Under the pieces are notes generated by a model that was not told the origin of the DNA, made no database searches, and saw only the letters and a list, made by a program, of their open reading frames with translations. The translations under genes were made by a program, and so were the position numbers. 10,746 nt of DNA from Planctomycetota bacterium (GTDB taxonomy: Bacteria > Planctomycetota > Planctomycetia > Pirellulales > UBA1268), in assembly GCA_003669255.1 (NCBI GenBank), contig QWPO01000209.1, forward strand, positions 1 through 10,746. The letters run 5' to 3'. Below are positions 5,990-10,746 of the stretch, in pieces (position 1 is the first letter of the stretch; the number at the start of each line of letters is the position of its first letter).

Positions 5990-6229
5990 ATGACGATGGA
6001 CAAGAGCCTCCGGGTGCGCAAGGGCTCGTCGAGCGCCCGCGGCGTACTGAGCCGTGCCGAGCGGATCGCCAAGCTCAAGGAGCAGGAGCGTTGGACGGAA
6101 GGCCGTAGCCCGCTGGGACTGCCCAAGGTCCGCGTGCTGAAGCTCTCGATGAAAAAGAAGAAGGTGAAGAAGGAAGAAGGCGCCGAGGGCGCAGCTGCCA
6201 AGCCAGCGGCTGGGGCGAAGAAGAAGTAG
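5990..6229 (+). CDS. Small basic protein of the PVC superphylum (TIGR04137-like)
   Basis: 79 residues, highly basic. The conserved front half reads MTMDKSLRVRKG, VLSRAERIAKLKEQERW and EGRSPLGLPKVRVLKL (about residues 1-55), which matches the small basic protein family I know from Chlamydiae, Verrucomicrobia and Planctomycetes. The tail from about residue 56 is almost only Lys, Ala, Glu and Gly (KKKKVKKEEG...AKKK) and looks like a nucleic-acid-binding extension. The role is not established; basic charge and size suggest ribosome or RNA association, which is inference. AGGA at 5977-5980 lies 9 nt before the ATG and fixes the start; an in-frame ATG at 5894 would lie on the candidate promoter. 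The TAG stop overlaps the left arm of a strong hairpin (6228-6254). Confidence 0.85.
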   Translation: MTMDKSLRVRKGSSSARGVLSRAERIAKLKEQERWTEGRSPLGLPKVRVLKLSMKKKKVKKEEGAEGAAAKPAAGAKKK

Positions 6230-6254
6230 CAACGCGGCGGAAGCCCGCGTTGCT
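6228..6254 (+). terminator. Stem-loop 1 of 3, end of the small basic protein gene
   Basis: Perfect 10-bp stem AGCAACGCGG (6228-6237) with CCGCGTTGCT (6245-6254) and a 7-nt loop. The left arm begins inside the TAG stop codon. No T-run follows. It is well placed to end or protect the transcript of the upstream gene. Confidence 0.6.
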
Positions 6255-6256
6255 CG

Positions 6257-6295
6257 GCCCGCGATGGATCGGACGTTCCGCCGATCATCGCGGGC
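6257..6295. terminator. Stem-loop 2 of 3 between convergent genes
   Basis: GCCCGCGAT (6257-6265) pairs with ATCGCGGGC (6287-6295), and GATCGG (6267-6272) with CCGATC (6281-6286). This gives 15 base pairs, one bulged G at 6266 and an 8-nt loop. It is symmetric enough to fold from either strand, so it could serve both convergent genes. Confidence 0.6.
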
Positions 6296-6300
6296 GTATC

Positions 6301-6328
6301 GGCGACCATGCCTTTCGGCATGGTTGCC
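6301..6328 (-). terminator. Stem-loop 3 of 3, probable hemY transcript end
   Basis: GGCGACCATGCC (6301-6312), a 4-nt loop, GGCATGGTTGCC (6317-6328): 12 positions, of which 11 are Watson-Crick and one a G-T pair. Read on the minus strand the loop is GAAA, a GNRA tetraloop closed by C-G, which favours folding in the hemY transcript. It lies 49 bp past the hemY stop codon. Confidence 0.55.
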
Positions 6329-6377
6329 TGTGCCTCAGTGGACTCAGCTGTCATTGGGGACGCGATGGCCAGCGAGT

Positions 6378-7811
6378 TCAGACGCTGCCCAGGCACCGTC
6401 GGGCAGCTGCTTGGCCTGATGCGATGACCTGCGGGATGCCCACGCCGGTGTAGGCGGCGCCCGCGACCGCCAGACCTGGGTGGCGGGAGATGGCGGTTTC
6501 GATCCGAGCCACGCGGGCCACGTGGCCGACGTGGTACTGCGGCATCGCATGGTTCCAGCGCTCTACGCGGGTGAGCTTCGGCTCGCCCCGCGCGCCGAGG
6601 AGTTGCCCCACTTCGCTGAGGGCGAGTTCGACCAGCGCGTCGTCGCTCAGGTCCATCGCTTCGCGATCGAGGGCCCCGCCGATAAACACCCGCATGAGCA
6701 CACAGCCCGGTGGCGCCCGTCCGGGGAACTTCGAACTGGAGAAACTCACCGCCAGGATGCGGCGGCCGGCCACCCGGGGAACGACCATTCCGGCGGCATC
6801 GAGCGGATGCGCCACCCGGTCGCGGGCAAACCCGAGCGACACGATGCACGAGCCCGCATAGTCGATCGCTGCAAGGTCGTCGGCAAGTGACCGATCGAGG
6901 CGGGGTAGCATGCCGGAGGCGACGGGCGCGGGCGTGGCGATCACCACCGTGTCGGCCGTGGCGGTCGCGTCGTCCAGGCCCGCCCCCGCAACCTGCCAGC
7001 GACCATCGTTCGTGCGTTCGAGGGTCGAGACCGAGCCCGTGACAAACCGCACGCCTCGCGATCGCAGGTCCTCAGCGAACCGGAGCGGCAGCGTCTCCAT
7101 GCCCGAGGCGAGGGTCACAAACTGCCCGTAGCGTGCGCCCGAGGCTTCGGACACGCCAGCCTGCCGCCGCAACCGGACCCGCTCACCCGCCCAGAGGCTG
7201 CCGCACTCGCGTTCCATGGCCAGAAAATCACCGCAGGCGGCCGCCATGCTCAGCCGGGCGGGGTCGGCGGTCCAGATGCCAGAAGCGAGCGGCTGCACGA
7301 GCCGATCGAAGGCTTCACGGCCGAGACGCCGGACCGCGAAGCTTTCGAGCGACTCGTCATCGTCGCCCGAGGCTGGTCGGCAGGCCGGCACAAACCGCTC
7401 CCAGAGGAGCCGAGCCCGCCCGAGCGGAGAGAGAAGCGCCGTCGTCAGGATTCCATCGACACGTCCCGGCGCCATCAGGCGAAACCCGGCGGGGGCAGGA
7501 ACGCCGCGGCCGGCATGCCAGACGAGCGCCCGCCGCGCGCGGGGCTCAACGCCAATCAGTTCCGCATCAAGTGCCAGACGCTTGACCAGCGACACCGCCT
7601 CGGCCCGCGCCGCCAGGAAGCAGTCGGCCGACCGCTCCACGAGCCACCCCTCGCGGTGTACGGTGCCAAGCACGCCCCCCACGCGGCCGCTTGGTTCGAC
7701 AACCGTCACCCGACGCTCGCTTCCACCGGTTTCCCCGACGAGCGCGTCGGCAGCTGCGAGCCCGGCAAGCCCTGCTCCAATCACGAGCGCGTGAGAACGG
7801 GGTACGGTCAT
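6378..7811 (-). CDS. hemY: Protoporphyrinogen/coproporphyrinogen oxidase, HemY type
   Basis: 477 residues, an FAD enzyme that oxidises a porphyrinogen by six electrons in late heme synthesis. Whether the substrate is protoporphyrinogen IX or coproporphyrinogen III cannot be told from sequence by eye. The N-terminal dinucleotide-binding fold shows VIGAGLAGLAAA with Gly12, Gly14 and Gly17, an acidic residue Glu39 after the second strand, and the family motif RVGGVLGT (43-50). Further family marks are ESFAVRRLGREAFDRLVQPLASGIW (156-180), LASGMETLP (234-242), HAMPQYHVGH (421-430) and the C-terminal FAD-contact AGAAYTGVGIPQVIASG (450-466). Length is usual for the family. The start has AAAGGAG on the minus strand (7824-7830), 12 nt upstream. 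A weak -10 (TACGAT, 7842-7847, minus) has no well-spaced -35. The gene is divergent from the TPR gene and convergent with the small basic protein gene. Confidence 0.93.
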   Translation of the reverse strand: MTVPRSHALVIGAGLAGLAAADALVGETGGSERRVTVVEPSGRVGGVLGTVHREGWLVERSADCFLAARAEAVSLVKRLALDAELIGVEPRARRALVWHAGRGVPAPAGFRLMAPGRVDGILTTALLSPLGRARLLWERFVPACRPASGDDDESLESFAVRRLGREAFDRLVQPLASGIWTADPARLSMAAACGDFLAMERECGSLWAGERVRLRRQAGVSEASGARYGQFVTLASGMETLPLRFAEDLRSRGVRFVTGSVSTLERTNDGRWQVAGAGLDDATATADTVVIATPAPVASGMLPRLDRSLADDLAAIDYAGSCIVSLGFARDRVAHPLDAAGMVVPRVAGRRILAVSFSSSKFPGRAPPGCVLMRVFIGGALDREAMDLSDDALVELALSEVGQLLGARGEPKLTRVERWNHAMPQYHVGHVARVARIETAISRHPGLAVAGAAYTGVGIPQVIASGQAAARRCLGSV

Positions 7812-8015
7812 GGGAAGACGAAACTCCTTTCGGAACCCGCCATCGTAGTCGGCCGACCGTGAGACATGCTCAATCTGGGAATCCTGGGGGTTTCCGGAAG
7901 GCTCCCGGGGGTCGGCTTGGCTGGCCTAGACGCATCGACTCCCTCCCCCTACCTTCCCGCCGCCGTTCCGTCGGCCCAACCCGGCCGCATTCCCTCACGC
8001 CCGTCAACGACCGTC

Positions 8016-8022
8016 AAGGAGA
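8016..8022 (+). promoter_or_regulatory. Shine-Dalgarno site fixing a GTG start
   Basis: AAGGAGA at 8016-8022 lies 7 nt before GTG 8030-8032. The GTG is followed directly by a signal peptide, so this site chooses it over in-frame starts further upstream, which would add arginine- and proline-rich sequence antisense to hemY. Confidence 0.75.
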
Positions 8023-8029
8023 CACCCTC

Positions 8030-10192
8030 GTGGTCACGCTGCGGAGTCGGATCTCGCTCCTGATTCTCATCCTCTCGGGAGCCTGCCTCCCCACGATCAG
8101 CCTTGCCGACGACGGACTCCAGACACCGCCCCGGACGCTGATGCGACTGCCGGGATGGATCGAATCGATGGGCGATGACGCAGCGGACGCATCACCGGCA
8201 GATCGGGGGACGATTCCGCGCCGTGGGGCGCCGATCGACATCGCCGCCAAGGCAGGCACCAAACCGGCCGCTGATTGGAGCCATGTCACCCCCGTCGCGG
8301 CTCCCGTTGCCAAGCCGACGACACCGGCCCCGGCCACCGGATCGACGAGCGGCTTCCGACGCTGGATCAACGAGCGGGTCGCCGTGCTGCCCAAACCCAC
8401 CGAACTGTCGGCCTCCACGACCCCGGCGGAACCAACGGCCGGCCAGCCGGTCGCGGAGCCGCAGCCGACTGTCACCGCTCCGATCGCGGTCACACCCGAC
8501 GAGATGCCGACCCTGTCGATCGATCCCGCGAGTTTCCGCGGGGCGCTTCCAGGCAAGACGACCCGTCAGGAAATCGAGACGGCGTGGGGGGCTGGCGAGG
8601 CGTTCACCAGCGAAGATGGTGCGGCCGGTCTCGCCTGGACGATCGAGCCTTTCGAACGCGTCGAGGTGAGACTCGAGGGCGAAGTCGCCTCGTCCATCAG
8701 CATCAAGCTCGCCGAACCGGTCCCGCTCGGCGACCTCGCCCGCCAACTTGAAATCGCCGACCTTCGGACCGTCGCGGTGAAGGACGACCAGGACATCCGA
8801 ATCGGTGAGGTCTACCCCGAGCGGGGCGTGATCATCAGCGTGGAGCCAGGCACATCCAACGCCACGGCGATCCTCATCGAGCCCCTCGATGCCGATTCCT
8901 TCGTGCTCCGCGCCGAGGGAGAGATCGACAAGTGCTCCGCCTATGCGGTGGCCGACCTGCAGTACGCGATCCAGATCGACCCGCAGCATGTCCGGGCGCA
9001 GCGGCTGCTGCTCGCCATGACCAGCGACCAAGGGAAGTGGCGGCAGGCGCTACGGCTCGCCGAATCGGCCGGCCGCCTCGATCCCGACGACGTCTGGACG
9101 AAGCTGAAGCACGCCGGCGTGCTGGTGGCCCTCAATCGGCCCGAGGAAGCCCGGGTGGTGCTCGATCGCGCGACGGCGCTGGCATCCTCGTCGCCGCTGG
9201 TGCTCGCCCAGACCGCCCGCCTGTCGGGCCGGATCCACCTGGCGCAGAAGAGCCCCGACTACCAGAAGGCCGTCGACCAGTTTGGCGAGGCGATCCGACG
9301 GGCGTCGCCTTTGCTCACGAAGCAGTCGCCGGCCCTGCAGGCGGCTGCCCGGGAAGTGTTGCTCGATGCCCACCTCGGCACGGCCTTGGCGATCGCCAAG
9401 GGGACGTGGCAGCAGAAGAGCCGCGTGATTCCCAAGTGGGTCAGCCGGGCCGACGCGGTGGTCAAGGAATTCACAGGCGACGAGCAGGAGCGGCAGGTGT
9501 TGGAACTGCAGCTCTGCCGTGGGGCGCTCGCCGTGTCGGCGGGCTCGAATGAGGCCATCGAACCGTTGCCGTGGGTGAAGCGACTCCTCGAACTCCGCGA
9601 CACCATGGGCGACGGGATCGGCGACCCGTGGCGTCGGCGGCAGATGGACTGGGACGTGGGCCAGGCGCTCGCCGACGCGCTCACGGCTGCTCAGAAGCGG
9701 GGCGACGCGACCGACATGCTCGACAACGCCACGCTCACCGCCGCTTACCTGGAACGGGGCTCGGAGCACCGCGAACTGACTGCCGCCGAACGGAAGGGCC
9801 TTGGCGAACTCATGTTTCGCATCGGCATCATGCACAGCCTCCAACGGGGCGATCACCCCACGGCCGTCACCTGGTTCGACCGGGCGATCCCACTGTGGGA
9901 CGACAACGACCGTTTTGACCGCGAAGGTGAACTCGGGCGGCTCGGCGAGTCGTACGTGAGCATGGCGATCTCCTACTGGCAGGTCGGCCGTCGCGAAGAC
10001 GCCGTCACCCTCAGCCGCCGCGGCGTTGATCTGATGGTGGCCGCGGTGGACAAGAGCCAACTCGAGGAACGGGCCCTCGCCGTGGCCTACGGCAACCTCG
10101 CGACGATGTACGCCGAAGAGGGCGACGACCAGCAGTCGAAGAACTACGCCGAAATGGCGAGCCGCGCCGAGGCCACCGGCACGATCCGGTAA
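8030..10192 (+). CDS. Exported tetratricopeptide-repeat protein
   Basis: 720 residues from a GTG start. Signal peptide: RSRISLLILILSGACLPTISLA with likely cleavage after Ala26 (SLA-DD). Residues about 50-160 are a Pro/Ala/Thr-rich linker broken by a short helical stretch (GFRRWINERVAVLPKP). Residues 163-285 form a compact domain: IDPASFRGALPGKTTRQEIETAWG, AWTIEPFERVEVRLEGEVASSISI and RGVIISVEPG. The repeated G-x-T-T-x-x-x-x-x-x-x-WG idea recalls domains that read small signature differences, but I cannot name it. From about 295 onward helical TPR units follow (for example SAYAVADLQYAIQIDPQHVRAQ, WTKLKHAGVLVALNRPEEARVVLDRA, YQKAVDQFGEAIRRA, HPTAVTWFDRAIPLWD, VAYGNLATMYAEEGDDQQSKNYAEMA). It probably scaffolds protein contacts in the periplasm or at the cell surface. 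A TAGACG hexamer at 7927-7932 may be its -10 element, without a clear -35. Confidence 0.8.
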   Translation: MVTLRSRISLLILILSGACLPTISLADDGLQTPPRTLMRLPGWIESMGDDAADASPADRGTIPRRGAPIDIAAKAGTKPAADWSHVTPVAAPVAKPTTPAPATGSTSGFRRWINERVAVLPKPTELSASTTPAEPTAGQPVAEPQPTVTAPIAVTPDEMPTLSIDPASFRGALPGKTTRQEIETAWGAGEAFTSEDGAAGLAWTIEPFERVEVRLEGEVASSISIKLAEPVPLGDLARQLEIADLRTVAVKDDQDIRIGEVYPERGVIISVEPGTSNATAILIEPLDADSFVLRAEGEIDKCSAYAVADLQYAIQIDPQHVRAQRLLLAMTSDQGKWRQALRLAESAGRLDPDDVWTKLKHAGVLVALNRPEEARVVLDRATALASSSPLVLAQTARLSGRIHLAQKSPDYQKAVDQFGEAIRRASPLLTKQSPALQAAAREVLLDAHLGTALAIAKGTWQQKSRVIPKWVSRADAVVKEFTGDEQERQVLELQLCRGALAVSAGSNEAIEPLPWVKRLLELRDTMGDGIGDPWRRRQMDWDVGQALADALTAAQKRGDATDMLDNATLTAAYLERGSEHRELTAAERKGLGELMFRIGIMHSLQRGDHPTAVTWFDRAIPLWDDNDRFDREGELGRLGESYVSMAISYWQVGRREDAVTLSRRGVDLMVAAVDKSQLEERALAVAYGNLATMYAEEGDDQQSKNYAEMASRAEATGTIR

Positions 10193-10271
10193 GGCGCAAC
10201 CGGCTGCTCCCCCTTCCGGAATCGCACATGCAAGCGATGATGCCGCGAGCCCAATGCAAACCGGGAAGACA

Positions 10272-10290
10272 CACAGGTTGAAAACCTGTG
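10272..10290. repeat. REP-like hairpin, copy B
   Basis: CACAGGTT (10272-10279), loop GAA, AACCTGTG (10283-10290), followed by CTAC as in copy A. It starts 79 bp after the TPR gene stop, almost the same distance as copy A from the mfd stop. The outermost G-C pair of copy A is lost here. Confidence 0.7.
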
Positions 10291-10302
10291 CTACGAGAAG
10301 AG

Positions 10303-10445
10303 GCAGCGAGGGGCTGCCAGTGCCCCGAGAGCCGGGCTATGGGAGCAAGCGCAGCCAGGATGGCGAAGCGCAGCGGACATGCAGTGAGCGTCGGGCACGA
10401 TGCCCGACGCGAACGTCCGGCGACGGGCATGGGCAGCCCCGAGCG
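10303..10445. repeat. Palindromic dispersed repeat core, copy B (143 bp)
   Basis: Same orientation as copy A at 537-680. The ends GGGGCTGCC (10310-10318) and GGCAGCCCC (10432-10440) are perfectly inverted. Internal hairpins are GCCA-GGA-TGGC (10354-10364) and a 10-bp stem GCGTCGGGCA-CGA-TGCCCGACGC (10388-10410). The last has the same CGA loop as copy A but a longer stem, with one inner pair changed from C-G to G-C on both sides. The gap from the leading hairpin is 12 bp here against 30 bp in copy A. Confidence 0.75.
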
Positions 10446-10487
10446 TCGTGAACGCTCCGGATCGCATGTGCTCCGGAACAGCTGCAC

Positions 10488-10746
10488 TCAGTGCATCGTG
10501 CCGTGGAGCACGCCTTGCACCGGCGAGCCGTCGGCGGCCGTGGTCTTCCACTCGAGCGCGTAGCACCACGTCGCCGCGAAGTCGGGCACGCGGAGCGCGA
10601 CCTGCCGGCCGTCGCTCGACACCTTCACTGCCGCCACGCCACGGGCAACTTCGTCGATGTGATCGGAGCCGTAGTTCGCCGTCCGCTTGAGATTCCACGT
10701 CGTCACCTTCCAGGCGGCGGTGTTGGCCGCAGCCGCGAGGTCGAGC
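10488..10746 (-). CDS. C-terminal part of a probable PVC-type secreted heme-binding protein (5' end outside window)
   Basis: The frame enters on the minus strand at the window edge and ends at TGA (10490-10488), leaving 85 residues. A GTG at 10706 is in frame but is probably internal, since upstream codons (LDLAAAANTAAWK) continue as sensible protein. Visible features are WNLKRTANYGSDHIDE, KVSSDGRQVALRVPDF, TWCYALEWK and the closing DGSPVQGVLHGTMH. The NYGS-x-HIDE segment, a beta-rich DG-x-x-V-x-L stretch and a terminal H-x-T-x-H recall the last domain of large planctomycete secreted proteins that carry heme-binding or glucose-dehydrogenase-like parts. That link is from memory and only moderately sure; nothing in this fragment itself binds heme visibly. 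Confidence 0.6.
   Translation of the reverse strand, partial: LDLAAAANTAAWKVTTWNLKRTANYGSDHIDEVARGVAAVKVSSDGRQVALRVPDFAATWCYALEWKTTAADGSPVQGVLHGTMH

Larger units (their letters stand above)
10193..10487. other. Intergenic region holding repeat copy B
   Basis: No gene is visible in these 295 bp. The first 80 bp contain nothing recognisable. The REP-like hairpin (10272-10290), the palindromic core (10303-10445) and a small stem GAGCGT/ACGCTC (10441-10457) then fill most of the space up to the stop of the minus-strand gene. Confidence 0.6.

Noticed and set aside
7691..8029. Upstream extension of the TPR protein frame
   Set aside because: Arg/Pro-rich and antisense to hemY; the GTG at 8030 has a good Shine-Dalgarno site and begins a signal peptide.
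486..10445. Composite transposon bounded by the two repeat copies
   Set aside because: The copies are direct repeats, about 9.6 kb apart, and enclose housekeeping genes (gltA, tadA, hemY) without a transposase; independent insertion or ordinary dispersal is simpler.

Overview
The window is high-GC bacterial DNA that reads as a member of the Planctomycetota, probably Pirellulales-like. Three things point there. One is a 79-residue basic protein of the small family shared by Planctomycetes, Verrucomicrobia and Chlamydiae. Another is the C-terminal end of what looks like a PVC-type large secreted heme-binding protein. The third is the mix of secreted TPR and parvulin proteins, small Ser/Thr kinases and dispersed palindromic repeats. 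The assignment rests on protein resemblance judged by eye, not on a database search.

Layout. 1-405 is the 3' end of mfd. 406-780 is intergenic and holds a hairpin plus a structured palindromic element (copy A), followed by a good sigma70-type promoter. 781-2184 encodes an exported parvulin-type (SurA/PpiC-like) peptidyl-prolyl isomerase. 2310-3671 is citrate synthase, convergent with tadA (3679-4179, minus). Divergent from tadA, a co-directional cluster runs from 4240 to 5848: a four-helix membrane protein, an overlapping 56-residue coiled-coil protein, and a small cytosolic Ser/Thr kinase. The PVC small basic protein follows (5990-6229). It converges on hemY (6378-7811, minus) across 148 bp that carry three strong stem-loops in a row. 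8030-10192 encodes a large exported TPR protein. 10193-10487 holds copy B of the hairpin and palindromic element, and 10488-10746 (minus) is the C-terminal end of a further gene.

Function. Most genes are housekeeping: transcription-coupled repair, TCA-cycle entry, tRNA wobble editing, heme biosynthesis and envelope protein folding. They do not form one pathway. The only plausible operon is the membrane protein, coiled-coil protein and kinase cluster, whose joint role is unknown. No transposase, integrase, phage gene, CRISPR array, tRNA or rRNA was seen. The best candidate for something new is the repeated palindromic element: its two copies keep a common fold, show a compensatory base-pair change, and both begin about 80 bp after the stop codon of a co-directional gene.
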